Source of the DNA: CAIQPS01 sp963843455
GTDB taxonomy: Bacteria; Actinomycetota; Thermoleophilia; RBG-16-64-13
Assembly: GCA_963843455.1 (NCBI GenBank)
Contig: CAWJKE010000014.1
Span: forward strand, 1 to 64,000
DNA: 64,000 bases
Reading direction: 5' to 3'
A program made the position numbers and the translations under genes. Positions within the stretch are counted from its first letter, which is position 1, and every line of letters starts with the position of its first letter. Of the stretch, positions 25,846 through 34,169 are shown piece after piece. The notes under the pieces were generated by a model that saw only the letters and a program-made list of their open reading frames with translations, made no database searches and was not told the origin of the DNA.

Positions 25846-26934
25846 ATGGGACTAGGCAAGAAGTGGGCCTACACAGGGGGGCTGGTAGCCCTGCTCGTCC
25901 TCCTCGCCCTCTTGACCGTGGTCGCCGCGGCCTGCAGCGGGACCGAGAAGACCACCACCTCGTACGTCCCGAAGCCGCTCGCCCCAGCTGCCAACTCCTC
26001 CAACTCTGCCAATTCGGCCTACCCTTCCAGCACCACCACCGCGCCGGCCGCTGCCTCCGAGCACCCGTTCCCGCGAACGGGCGCGCACGCGAATCTGGCG
26101 TGTCCCGACTGTCATGTGAGCAAGCCCGGAGCCGAGATCATCCCCGGCACCCAACTCCCCAGACCCGATCCTGCCTGCGTCTCCTGCCATGGCGACAAGC
26201 ATGGCGGGTTGACAGACTGTGCCTCTTGCCATACGCCGACAGTGTGGACCGACGTAACCTTTGAGCACCCCTTCCCGCGGACCGGTGGGCATGCCGATCT
26301 GACCTGTGCCGACTGCCACGTGAGCAAGCCGGGAGGGGCCACCGTCCCCGGTACTCAGTTCCCAGCGGCCGACCCCGCCTGCGTATCCTGCCACGCCGTT
26401 CAGCACGCCGGGTTGACCAACTGCGCATCCTGCCACAACACCAACGCCTGGAAGCCCTCGACCTTCCAGCATCCGTTCCCGCGGACCGGCGCGCATGCCG
26501 GTCTTGCCTGCTCCGCCTGCCACGGCAAGACGTTTGCCAAGGTCAGCACCGCCTGCGTTTCCTGCCACGGGGCCAAGCACGGGGGGCTGACCAAGTGTGC
26601 ATCCTGCCATACCACCAAAGCCTGGAAGCCCTCGACGTTCAAGCATCCGTTCCCGCGGACCGGCGCGCATGCCAGCCTCGCCTGCTCCGCCTGCCACGGC
26701 AAGACGTTTTCCAAGGTCGGTACCACCTGTGTTTCCTGCCACGGGGCCAAGCACGGGGGGCTGACCAAGTGTGCATCCTGCCATACCACCAAAGCCTGGA
26801 AGCCCTCGACGTTCCGTCACCCGGGGGTCGGGGAGCACAGCTCAGGTAGTTTCGCCTGCGTCAAGTGCCACCCCAGCGGATACGCGACCCACTCCTGTAC
26901 CTGTCACGGGGGCAATCCTCCCACGGACGACTAG
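25846..26934 (+). CDS. Multiheme c-type cytochrome lipoprotein (13 CxxCH)
   Basis: The protein has 362 residues starting at ATG with GGGGAGGA nearby. A membrane signal segment (~6-28) ends in 'VVAAACSG', so it is probably a lipoprotein. After a Ser/Thr/Ala linker come four similar modules with three hemes each ('HPFPRTGAHA..CxxCH...CVSCH..KHGGLTxCASCH...W'), then a 13th CxxCH ('CVKCH') and a degenerate 'CTCH'. The fourth and fifth 'HPFPRTG' spacings repeat at 58 residues. Thirteen CxxCH motifs imply 13 covalent hemes and extracytoplasmic electron transfer. No cytochrome c maturation or partner gene is nearby. A terminator follows at 26963. Respiratory or extracellular electron transfer is inferred, not shown. 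Confidence 0.92.
   Translation: MGLGKKWAYTGGLVALLVLLALLTVVAAACSGTEKTTTSYVPKPLAPAANSSNSANSAYPSSTTTAPAAASEHPFPRTGAHANLACPDCHVSKPGAEIIPGTQLPRPDPACVSCHGDKHGGLTDCASCHTPTVWTDVTFEHPFPRTGGHADLTCADCHVSKPGGATVPGTQFPAADPACVSCHAVQHAGLTNCASCHNTNAWKPSTFQHPFPRTGAHAGLACSACHGKTFAKVSTACVSCHGAKHGGLTKCASCHTTKAWKPSTFKHPFPRTGAHASLACSACHGKTFSKVGTTCVSCHGAKHGGLTKCASCHTTKAWKPSTFRHPGVGEHSSGSFACVKCHPSGYATHSCTCHGGNPPTDD
26461..26814 (+). repeat. 174-bp tandem repeat inside the cytochrome gene
   Basis: Two consecutive 174-bp units (26461-26634 and 26635-26808) are nearly identical at the nucleotide level, and the next unit begins at 26809 before diverging. Each unit encodes one three-heme module of 58 residues, so the last modules arose by recent duplication. 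Confidence 0.8.
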
Positions 26935-26962
26935 GCTCGACGATACACAAGCCGAACGGCGA

Positions 26963-26987
26963 AAGGGGGACCCGCGGGTCCCCCTTC
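26963..26987 (+). terminator. Rho-independent terminator
   Basis: A perfect 9-bp stem GGGGGACCC/GGGTCCCCC with a 2-nt apex lies at 26965-26984, preceded by AAA and followed by TTCT. It lies 30 bp after the cytochrome gene, between two convergent genes, and may serve both strands. Confidence 0.8.
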
Positions 26988-27143
26988 TACTGTGGTCGCC
27001 GTCGTGTCTGACGAGGAGACGGGTTCCCCGGCCACGCTGGGGCCGGCGGACGTCATTGTGGTGTCAGAGCCACCCGTGTCCGGCTCCGGCGAAAGCCGCA
27101 GCAGCCCCGAGGGCGATGATGAGAAGCGCGACCGTTCCCGGTC

Positions 27144-27914
27144 TCAGCCGGCTTCGTGGTCGCCGGCGTCACCCGGGTCGACTTGGGGGTCGACTTGGGG
27201 GTCGACTTGGTCCTCATCCACGGGCTGGTCGTCCGGGCGGCTGTCCTCGACGGCTGCGTCGGCCGCGTTGTCGACATTGTCTTGCTCGTCTACCTCGACG
27301 GCCGCATCGTGACCGTCGTCGACTGAGTCTTGGTCGTTCCTCTCGACGGCCGGCTCGTCCGAGTCATCGACGCCGTCTCGGTCGTTCTCCTTGGCGGCCG
27401 CTTCGTCAGCGTCGCGCTGCTCGCCCTGATCGCCCTTCTCTATGGCGGCCCCGGCGGGGTTATCGACGTTGCTCTGGTCGCCCCCCACGATAGCCGCGCC
27501 GGCGGCGTCATCCCCGTCGGTCGCGTCAGGCACGGTGTCGCCGGGACCGGGTTGAGTCACCTCCGTCGCGCGCGCAGCGTTTGAAGCCTCGTGATGGACC
27601 AACCCGCCCGCGAGGGCGACGCCCCCGAAAGCGAACAATATGACAGCCACGGGGATCGCGAGCTTCACGCCCGCCCACTTCAGGGTCCTGCCCGCGTGCT
27701 TCGCGGCAGGGCTCTCGGTCTCGGCGACCTGCTGGGCTGCGGCGAAGATGGCCGACAGGTGGTCGGCTTCGCAGTGATCGATCCGCGGTTCGGGATAGGT
27801 CGCGTCGAAATCCCTGAGAAAGCGGGCGAGTTCGGGGGCCTCTTCGCCGGCCGGCATCCGTGCGCTGAGGAGGCGCTCGATGCCTCTCTTGTTCATTTTG
27901 CCTGTCTCGTCCAT
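27144..27914 (-). CDS. Anti-sigma-like single-pass membrane protein with acidic tail
   Basis: The protein has 256 residues. About 85 cytoplasmic residues, a single membrane segment near 86-105 ('LAIPVAVILFAFGGVALAGG') and about 150 external residues made of acidic repeats ('DNVDN', 'AAIEKGDQ', 'AAVEVDEQDNVDNAADAAVE'). It starts 30 bp after the ECF sigma gene, the usual place for a membrane anti-sigma factor. The N-terminal part lacks the Zn-binding HxxxCxxC of classical ZAS domains, so the anti-sigma role is inferred from position and topology. The C-terminal DNA contains a 12-bp tandem repeat (about 27177-27212) encoding 'VDPQ' units. Confidence 0.6.
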   Translation of the reverse strand: MDETGKMNKRGIERLLSARMPAGEEAPELARFLRDFDATYPEPRIDHCEADHLSAIFAAAQQVAETESPAAKHAGRTLKWAGVKLAIPVAVILFAFGGVALAGGLVHHEASNAARATEVTQPGPGDTVPDATDGDDAAGAAIVGGDQSNVDNPAGAAIEKGDQGEQRDADEAAAKENDRDGVDDSDEPAVERNDQDSVDDGHDAAVEVDEQDNVDNAADAAVEDSRPDDQPVDEDQVDPQVDPQVDPGDAGDHEAG

Positions 27915-27944
27915 GTCAAGAAAAGGTATCGCTCAACCTGCCGA

Positions 27945-28499
27945 TTAAGATACGGCTTCCTCCGGGAAGAACCGACGGATCGCTTCGAGGCCCCGAATCT
28001 GGAGAGACTTCACGCCCCCGGGGCTATTTCCAAGAACCTGAGCGGTCTCGGCGATGGAGAGGCCGGCAACGATCCGCAGGAACAGAACGTCGCGCTGAGC
28101 AGGGGTCAAGCGGGAGAGGACCGAACGGACGCGTTGCTCACTGAGACGTCTGAGCACGTCCTCCTCTACCTCTTCAGGTCCGGCGGAGGCGACACGCAGG
28201 TCATCGGAACGGGAGTCCTCCCTGCGTCTTCCTTGACGCCGCCACTCGTCGACCAGCCGTCTGCGAGCGATGGTGAAGACCCAGGCCCGGAACTGGTCTT
28301 CGCCGCCGCGGAATCCGGGCAAGTCGCGGACCACTTGGAGAAACACTTCGCCCAGAAGATCGTCGGCGCTTTCGGCCGAGTAGCATCTTAAATAGCGAAG
28401 GATGCTGGGCGCCAGATCACCGTATAGCTTCGTCCAGGCCCACTCTGCGCCGGTCCGGGCGGCAACTAGGACCGATGGAAATTCAAGGCCGAGGGTCAC
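27945..28499 (-). CDS. ECF-type RNA polymerase sigma factor
   Basis: The protein has 184 residues. Region 2 shows 'YLRCYSAESADDLLGEVFLQVVRDLPGFRG' and 'FRAWVFTIARRRLVDEWRR'. Region 4 shows 'LSRLTPAQRDVLFLRIVAGLSIAETAQVLGNSPGGVKSLQIRGLEAI'. This is the sigma-70 region 2/4 pattern of small extracytoplasmic-function sigma factors. The membrane protein directly downstream is the likely anti-sigma partner. The regulon is unknown. Confidence 0.92.
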   Translation of the reverse strand: MTLGLEFPSVLVAARTGAEWAWTKLYGDLAPSILRYLRCYSAESADDLLGEVFLQVVRDLPGFRGGEDQFRAWVFTIARRRLVDEWRRQGRRREDSRSDDLRVASAGPEEVEEDVLRRLSEQRVRSVLSRLTPAQRDVLFLRIVAGLSIAETAQVLGNSPGGVKSLQIRGLEAIRRFFPEEAVS

Positions 28500-28633
28500 C
28501 TTGCTCCCTTCTTCCTCTCACCACAAGCATGATATCGACCAGATTCCCGCCGATGCTGAGGGGTGAGCATCCGTCCCCGGTCCAACCAAGCCGCCCAGAC
28601 TAACAATGCGCGGCAGAGACGTCAAGGTTCACA

Positions 28634-28837
28634 TCATTCCGGTGCCACCATCGCCTCCAAAGCCCGCACCCTCGCCGGCCTGTCTTCGGGCAGCCTGAAT
28701 ATCCAACAGCCACAGGCGGCCTGGGCCAACCGCCCCAAGGCATTTGGTGCTACCGAGGCTGCCCAGTCGTTCGGAAGGGGAATAGCGGCTCCGCAGCCGG
28801 GACATCTACATCTATAGAGGGTTATCGTGGTCGTCAC
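28634..28837 (-). CDS. Small hypothetical protein with CxxC motif
   Basis: The protein has 67 residues from the GTG at 28837, which has AGGAGG about seven bases upstream; a longer start at 28909 lacks such a site. It contains 'YRCRCPGCGAAIPLPNDW' and a later 'ACGCWIF', so it may hold a small Zn site. No family recognised. It lies alone, upstream of the ECF sigma gene on the same strand. Confidence 0.5.
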   Translation of the reverse strand: MTTTITLYRCRCPGCGAAIPLPNDWAASVAPNALGRLAQAACGCWIFRLPEDRPARVRALEAMVAPE

Positions 28838-29007
28838 AGGCTGACCTCCTGGGTTCTCGTGTCTCACCGCCTGATTCGTCCATATCAAAAGGGGAATCGC
28901 TCTAGACACCGAGGAGGATACGGCCTTGTCTCGCTGATACCGTGTTCACTGCGGTCCTGCTAGAGTGATACCGCACGCGTGACGACCGCGGCCCAGGGGG
29001 AATCGAC

Positions 29008-30030
29008 ATGAACGCCACGTCCACGCCCAAGATCGACGGCTATGCTCACATCTCGCCGCCAAGATACACGGAAGCGCTGCGGAACGAGTTTCCCGGCTTC
29101 TACGGACAGATTCTGGGGATAACCGCGCCTCTCTTCGACATGGAGGCGAGATTCCGGGTGATGGACGCCTTCGCCCCCATCCGCCAGGTGCTCACCGTCG
29201 GCCCGGTGCCACCGCTGGAGTACTTCGCCGACCCCCGGCGGGCGGCCGAACTGGCCCGGCTGGCCAATGACGAGATGGCCGACCTGATCGCGAAGTATCC
29301 GGACAGGTTTGCCGCCGCCATCGCCCTGCTCCCCATGAACGACGTCGAGGTCGCGCTGGAGGAGGCCGACCGCGCGATCGAGGAGTTGGGGTTCAAGGGC
29401 ATCTACGTCCACAGCAATATCAACGGCAAGCCCCTCGACGCCCCCGAGTTCGTGCCGTTCTTCGAGAAGATGGCCGGCTACGATCTGCCCATCTATATCC
29501 ATCCTTGGCGCGGCAACGACTCCCCGGAATATCCGGTGGAAGACGAGTCCAAATACGCCATCGCCAGCACGTTCGGCTGGCCCTACGAGACCACGGCGGC
29601 GATGACCCGCATCGTCTTCAGCGGTCTGTTCGAGCGCTTCCCGAACCTGAAGGTGGTCACGCATCACGGCGGGGGGATGGTCTCGTTCTACGAGCAGCGG
29701 ATAGTCCAGCACTATGGCCAGTTCCAGAGCTCGTACCACGACTACAGCGAGATCTCCAGCCGGCTCAAGAAGCCTGCCATCGAGTACTACAAGATGTTCT
29801 ACAACGACACCGCCATCCACGGGAACACTCCCGCTCTGATGTTGGCCTATAGCTTCTGGGGACCGGAGAAGCTCATCTTTGGCGCCGACATGCCGCTCGG
29901 CGACCCGGCCTTCGGCATGAGGAGCTACAAGGAGACGATCGGCGCGATCGAGGCGATGGATATCAGCGACGAGGATAAAGGCAAGATCCTCGGTGGGAAT
30001 GTGGCCCGACTCCTGAAGCTCGCCTCGTAA
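29008..30030 (+). CDS. Amidohydrolase-2 family metal-dependent hydrolase/decarboxylase
   Basis: The protein has 340 residues in the ACMSD-like amidohydrolase family (TIM barrel, one divalent metal). Seen are 'IDGYAHISP' in place of the usual D-x-H-x-H start, 'IYIHPWRG' with a metal-ligand His, 'VVTHHGGGMVSFYEQRI' with the next His pair, and 'LIFGADMPLGDPAFG' with the catalytic Asp. Family members decarboxylate aromatic acids or hydrolyse lactones; the substrate is unknown. The first metal motif lacks one His (G-Y-A-H), which may affect metal binding. Convergent with the MFS gene by 10 bp. Confidence 0.85.
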   Translation: MNATSTPKIDGYAHISPPRYTEALRNEFPGFYGQILGITAPLFDMEARFRVMDAFAPIRQVLTVGPVPPLEYFADPRRAAELARLANDEMADLIAKYPDRFAAAIALLPMNDVEVALEEADRAIEELGFKGIYVHSNINGKPLDAPEFVPFFEKMAGYDLPIYIHPWRGNDSPEYPVEDESKYAIASTFGWPYETTAAMTRIVFSGLFERFPNLKVVTHHGGGMVSFYEQRIVQHYGQFQSSYHDYSEISSRLKKPAIEYYKMFYNDTAIHGNTPALMLAYSFWGPEKLIFGADMPLGDPAFGMRSYKETIGAIEAMDISDEDKGKILGGNVARLLKLAS

Positions 30031-30040
30031 GAACGGGCGG

Positions 30041-31606
30041 CTACTCCAACTCCAGCCGCTTGGGCGAGAAGGTGAAGTAAGCGACGCCGGCCGCGGCCAG
30101 GATGACCAACCCCGCTACGACGAGGGATAGGTTCACCCCACTGTGGACGGCATCGTACGCGGCCTGCGTGGCCTGCTGTATCTCAGCAGGATGCTGAGAC
30201 TGCGCGGAGGCAACGATAGCCTCGGTCCCGGGTGGGGGAGACCCTGTGAGGACATATGTGATGATGATGTCCCGGACGTCCGGGGGCCATCCGAGCGCAG
30301 TCAGCCGCTGGGTAAGGGAATCGACGAGCTTTGTGTTGAACAGCGACCCGAGGGCAGCCACCCCTATCACGGTGCCGACCTCCCGGGCGGTCGTCGTTGC
30401 CGAGGCGGCCATCCCCGAGTGCCTGGCCGGCAGCGACGACAGGGCGACTGAGGTGATGGGCACGACCGCGATCCCAAAGCCGATGCCGGCGAGCAGGAGC
30501 GAGAATATGAGCGGTATAAAGTTGACACTTCCGATCAGGGCCAACTCGGTGAGCAGTACTCCCGCCCCCGCCGTCAAGCATCCGATGGTCACCGGTATGC
30601 GCGGACCGGAGTCGGCCACCCACCTCCCGGCGATGGTGGAAGCGATGATCATGCCAAGAGCCATGGGGATGAACAACACCGCCGTGCGATACGCGGAGTA
30701 TTCGACCACCACCTGCAGGTAGAGGGCGGTCAGGAAGAAGATGGAGAACACACCGAAGTACGTGGCGAAAGCCACGGCCAAAGACCCGGAGAAGGCCGGT
30801 TTTTTCATGTAACGGACGTTCAGCATCGGCGCCTTGCTCCGTAACTCGGCAAAGACGAACAGGGCACCGGTCGCGATCCCTATGGCGAAGAGCGCGAGCA
30901 CGTGCGGAGCGGTGTAGCCGGCGGTCTCTCCCACTATGATGGCGAACACGATGGTTCCCAAAGCGATTGGCCCAAGGACGAACCCCGCCCAGTCGAAGCG
31001 TCCCGCCTCGGGGTCGGAGCTCTCCGGGACCCGGTGGATCGCCGCCCCGAAAGCGAGAATGCCGGCGGCCACGTTGAACCAGAAGATGGCGGGCCATCCG
31101 CCGAGCCCCACGAGGATCCCCCCGATCACGGGACCCATGGCCAAGGCCAGGCCGGCGACCGCCGCCCAGATGCCCAAGGCCCTGGCCCTTTCGCGCCGGT
31201 CGGGATAGAGGTGGCGTACGATCGACAGGGTCCCCGGCTCGCACGCCGCCGCCCCGATCCCCATGATGCCTCTGGCCGCTATGAGGACCTCGGTGTTGGG
31301 GGCCAGCGCGCCTAGCACCGAACCGGCGATGAAGACCGCTACCCCGCCGAGCATCACTTTCTGGCGGCCGAAACGGTCACCGAGACTCCCGAAGGCCAGC
31401 ATCAAGCTCGCGAAGAGCAGAGCGTACGCGTTCACGATCCACTGGATCTCAGAAACGCTCGTGTGTAGCGTCGTCTGGAGGTCGTAGAGGGCGACGCTCA
31501 TGATGGTGGTGTCGAGGAAGGTGAGGAAGAGGATGCCGCACAGAACGGCGAGGGCAAGGTGAGCCGTTCGTGTGCCCCTAGGCAGGACCGAGTCGGCCAG
31601 GCTCAT
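30041..31606 (-). CDS. MFS transporter, DHA2 (EmrB/QacA) drug exporter family
   Basis: The protein has 521 residues, about 14 membrane segments. The ATG at 31606 is preceded by GAGGAG. Motif A 'GSLGDRFGRQKVMLGG' and the first-segment block 'FLTFLDTTIMSVALYDLQ' identify the 14-TM DHA2 group of proton-coupled drug or metabolite exporters. No membrane-fusion partner is adjacent. A double palindrome 90-115 bp upstream of the start (31694-31722) may be the operator controlling it; no regulator gene is encoded nearby. Confidence 0.92.
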   Translation of the reverse strand: MSLADSVLPRGTRTAHLALAVLCGILFLTFLDTTIMSVALYDLQTTLHTSVSEIQWIVNAYALLFASLMLAFGSLGDRFGRQKVMLGGVAVFIAGSVLGALAPNTEVLIAARGIMGIGAAACEPGTLSIVRHLYPDRRERARALGIWAAVAGLALAMGPVIGGILVGLGGWPAIFWFNVAAGILAFGAAIHRVPESSDPEAGRFDWAGFVLGPIALGTIVFAIIVGETAGYTAPHVLALFAIGIATGALFVFAELRSKAPMLNVRYMKKPAFSGSLAVAFATYFGVFSIFFLTALYLQVVVEYSAYRTAVLFIPMALGMIIASTIAGRWVADSGPRIPVTIGCLTAGAGVLLTELALIGSVNFIPLIFSLLLAGIGFGIAVVPITSVALSSLPARHSGMAASATTTAREVGTVIGVAALGSLFNTKLVDSLTQRLTALGWPPDVRDIIITYVLTGSPPPGTEAIVASAQSQHPAEIQQATQAAYDAVHSGVNLSLVVAGLVILAAAGVAYFTFSPKRLELE

Positions 31607-31693
31607 AAGGCTCCTCTTGCTCGGACTTTGAACGCCACCCCTCTCGCCACAATACCAGCCGTCGCGCCGCGGCCGCAACACGACGATCACTTT

Positions 31694-31722
31694 GTGTTCG
31701 GAACACGATGTGTTCGGAGCAC
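31694..31722. promoter_or_regulatory. Tandem operator-like palindromes
   Basis: GTGTTCGGAACAC at 31694-31706 is a perfect 6-1-6 palindrome. It is repeated 16 bp later as GTGTTCGGAGCAC (31710-31722) with one mismatch. The pair lies between the divergent MFS exporter and J-domain genes, so a dimeric regulator could bind both sites cooperatively and control either gene. Confidence 0.6.
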
Positions 31723-31756
31723 CGCAGTCGGACTCTCCCGGTAGAATACGAGCCGA

Positions 31757-32893
31757 ATGACGCTTTCTGAGGCATACAGCATCCTAGGGCTTTCGGCGCA
31801 TGCGACACCCGCCGAGGTCAAGGCGGCGTACCGCCGCCGGGTCACCGAGGCCCATCCCGATCAGGGCGGCTCCACGGCGGAGTTCATCAAAGTGCGCGCC
31901 GCCTACGAGATCCTTCTGGCTTTCCTCAAGGACAGGGTGCCCGACGCCGCTCCCGAAGGAGCCGCCGAGGAGCCTTTCGAGGAGGTCCCCATCCCCGACG
32001 ACCTGCGCGCGGTGATCGACCAGATCGTCGCGGAGTTTCGGGAGCATCAGCGCTGGGCCGAAGCGGAGACCCTGGCGCAACTCGGGGCGTTCGAGGCCTA
32101 CATGACCAAGTACGCCCGGACGGCCAGCCGGGCCGAACTGCGCCAATTCACCAGTGTGTTCCGCACGTCATGGGACGCAACACTCAATGCATTATTCAGT
32201 AAATGCAATGGCAAGAGCGACGAGATCCTGCAACGGTACGAAAGCTGGTACACCGAAAGTACGCAGGCGGTGTTTGACGACATGTATCGCAAGGATCTGC
32301 TTTCGTTTGCCCGGCGTCGCCGCTTCTGGGAGGTGTTTCTGATCATCGGCGCCATCGCAGCGGCTCTCACCGTGGTCGTCGGCTGGGGCGAGCCGCGTCG
32401 CTGGATATCCATCGCGCTGCTGGCCCTGGCGTTCGGGTCCTCGTTCCTGCTCTACTGGCGCTCGGCGCGCCGGCGGCGAAAGGTGCGGCAGAAAGTGGAG
32501 CCTCTCAGCGTCGTCCCCTTCGAGTTTCCCCGCAATGCCCAGTTTCCCACCGAGACCGCGCTGCGCAGGGGACGCCGGACTACAGCGGCCTTCGGCATGG
32601 CGGGCCTTGCCCTGGGCAGCGCCGCTTCGGGAGGGTTCGCCGTGCCGGCGGTAGCCGCGGTGGCCGGAGCGGCTCTGGGAGGAGCCTTCGACCGGTTCGT
32701 CAACCCCACCGGCCGGATGCGCGAGAGCATGCAGGCCGATCTGCTCCTCTTCATGAACTCGGCCCGCCCGCAGGTGGTGCGCTACGTGCTGGAGGCGCAC
32801 GAGCAGTTGCTCGATGAGGTCCGCGTCAAGATCGCCGACAGCTACCGGGAGCGGGTCAAGTCGACGGTGAAGCTTCTGACCGCGGGCAAGTAG
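31757..32893 (+). CDS. Membrane-associated J-domain protein
   Basis: The protein has 378 residues. Residues 1-70 form a J domain with the HPD motif at 33-35 ('EAHPDQGG'), which stimulates Hsp70 ATPase. Two membrane segments lie near 195-235 with basic 'RSARRRRK' after them, and a Gly/Ala-rich hydrophobic stretch ('AVPAVAAVAGAALGGAF') near 290-310. There is no G/F region or zinc finger, so it is a type III J protein, perhaps recruiting DnaK to a membrane client. A TAGAAT -10 at 31742-31747 lies ten bases before the ATG, so the message is probably leaderless. Confidence 0.8.
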   Translation: MTLSEAYSILGLSAHATPAEVKAAYRRRVTEAHPDQGGSTAEFIKVRAAYEILLAFLKDRVPDAAPEGAAEEPFEEVPIPDDLRAVIDQIVAEFREHQRWAEAETLAQLGAFEAYMTKYARTASRAELRQFTSVFRTSWDATLNALFSKCNGKSDEILQRYESWYTESTQAVFDDMYRKDLLSFARRRRFWEVFLIIGAIAAALTVVVGWGEPRRWISIALLALAFGSSFLLYWRSARRRRKVRQKVEPLSVVPFEFPRNAQFPTETALRRGRRTTAAFGMAGLALGSAASGGFAVPAVAAVAGAALGGAFDRFVNPTGRMRESMQADLLLFMNSARPQVVRYVLEAHEQLLDEVRVKIADSYRERVKSTVKLLTAGK

Positions 32894-32967
32894 GGCGCCG
32901 ACCTTCGTCGGCATCGGTGCGCCGCGCCGCGAACGCGGCGCCGGCCGCCCCAGCTCGGGGCAGCCGC
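32894..32967. terminator. Two GC-rich hairpins between convergent genes
   Basis: GCCGAC-CTTC-GTCGGC (32897-32912) and GCGCCGC-GAAC-GCGGCGC (32924-32941) are perfect hairpins between the J-domain gene and the membrane gene ending at 32968. Neither has a T-run, so termination is inferred from position. Confidence 0.4.
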
Positions 32968-33742
32968 CTACGCGGTGACGGTGGCGGCCGGCTCCTCCTG
33001 GAAGGGGTGCATCCGCACCACCAGGGAGAACAGATATGGGTAGTTCGCCTTCAAGTGCTCCACGTAGAGGATCCACTCGGCCATGAGGGCGTTATAGGCC
33101 CGGCGGATATCGATGCGTAGGTGCGCTTCGTCGGCGGGCGGGAAGCCCGGTGAGCGAGGGCCGGGCCTCGAGCTCGTCCACCACATGCATGACGGCCCAC
33201 AGCAGGTCGGTGAAGCGGTCGTGCTCGATGAGATTCGGGTTCTCGAGTAGGCGAAGGATGAAATCTCGCTTCTCGAGCATGTACACCCTGAGGTCGTAGA
33301 GGTCGATCTGGCTCAGGTCGACATCACCTTGCAGGGTTCGCGCGAACTGGGAAGCCCGGGAGAAATCTTCCTTTTTCCAGGAAGCTTTTAGGTGAAGCCG
33401 CTCCCTGATCTCCGGAGCTGCGTCCATGGTGGGCAGCAACCGAGCGAGTAGGGGCGTTCCCAGCTCGCTGAAGAAGGCCCCGATGACCATGTTCAGTTTC
33501 TGGGCGATGGCGCTCTTCTCGCGGCGGGAGATCAACCGCTCGACGATGACCCCGACGACGAGCACCTCGATCGGGAGAAAGGCGAGGTCGATCCACAAGT
33601 AGAAGAGGAGGTTGCGCCCGTCGTTGAAGACCAGGTAGTTGCCGAGATAGAGAACGACGGAAACAGCGACCAGCGCGACGCCTACGAGCAGCAGAAAGCG
33701 CCGGTCTCCGCGGCCCGGGGACGAGTCAGACGATTGGCTCAT
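32968..33742 (-). pseudogene. Two-TM membrane protein of unknown function (frameshifted)
   Basis: From the ATG at 33742 ('MSQSSDSSPG') the frame has two membrane segments near residues 17-60, then a helical cytosolic domain ('IAQKLNMVIGAFFSELGTPLLARLLP', 'YMLEKRDFILRLLENPNLIEHDRF', 'LLWAVMHVVDELEAR'). The last ~60 residues ('IDIRRAYNALMAEWILYVEHLKANYPYLFSLVVRMHPF') are in another frame. Removing one C in a GCCC run near plus-strand 33133-33142 joins them into about 257 residues. No named family is recognised. It is divergent from queF. Confidence 0.65.
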
Positions 33743-33748
33743 ATTGGC

Positions 33749-33769
33749 ACTATAACAGCACGCTATACT
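33749..33769. promoter_or_regulatory. Divergent -10 boxes for leaderless messages
   Basis: TATACT at 33764-33769 lies seven bases before the queF ATG, and TATAGT on the minus strand (33749-33754) lies six bases before the ATG of the membrane gene at 33742. Transcription would start at or next to each start codon. Confidence 0.5.
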
Positions 33770-33776
33770 TCCAGGC

Positions 33777-34169
33777 ATGGACGAGAACAAGGAGCTCTAC
33801 GGCGCCGCCGCCATCCGGGAGGGCAAGCTCGAGCCGTGGCCCAATCCCAATCCGGAGCGGCCCTACCTGGTGTCGCTCGACATCCCGGAATTCACCTGTC
33901 TCTGCCCGCGCTCGGGATTCCCCGACTTCGCCCTCATCAAGGTGCGGTACCAGCCGCGAGACTGGATCGTGGAGCTCCGCTCCCTCAAGCTGTACATCAA
34001 CCGCTACCGGGATCGACCGATATCGCATGAAGCCGCGGCCAATCAGATCCTGGACGATCTCATCTCCCTGCTCCAACCCCGCTGGATGCGGGTGACCGCA
34101 GACTTCACCGTGCGCGGCAACATCAAGACAGTGATCACGGTCGAGCACGGTTGCCGGGAGCGAGCATGA
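33777..34169 (+). CDS. queF: NADPH-dependent 7-cyano-7-deazaguanine (preQ0) reductase
   Basis: The protein has 130 residues, the short unimodular QueF type. It reduces the nitrile of preQ0 to the amine of preQ1 for queuosine in tRNA. Seen are 'FTCLCPRSGFPDFA' with catalytic Cys43 and Asp50, and the NADPH-binding QueF motif 'ELRSLKLYINRYRD', followed by 'ISHE'. First gene of a tight operon: its stop overlaps the queC start (ATGA). Together with queC, queD and queE it gives the route from the GTP-derived pterin to preQ1; the GTP cyclohydrolase and Tgt/QueA steps are not in this window. Confidence 0.96.
   Translation: MDENKELYGAAAIREGKLEPWPNPNPERPYLVSLDIPEFTCLCPRSGFPDFALIKVRYQPRDWIVELRSLKLYINRYRDRPISHEAAANQILDDLISLLQPRWMRVTADFTVRGNIKTVITVEHGCRERA

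Noticed and set aside
27177..27212. CRISPR-like short tandem repeat
   Set aside because: It is a 12-bp coding repeat of three units without spacers, inside the anti-sigma-like gene.
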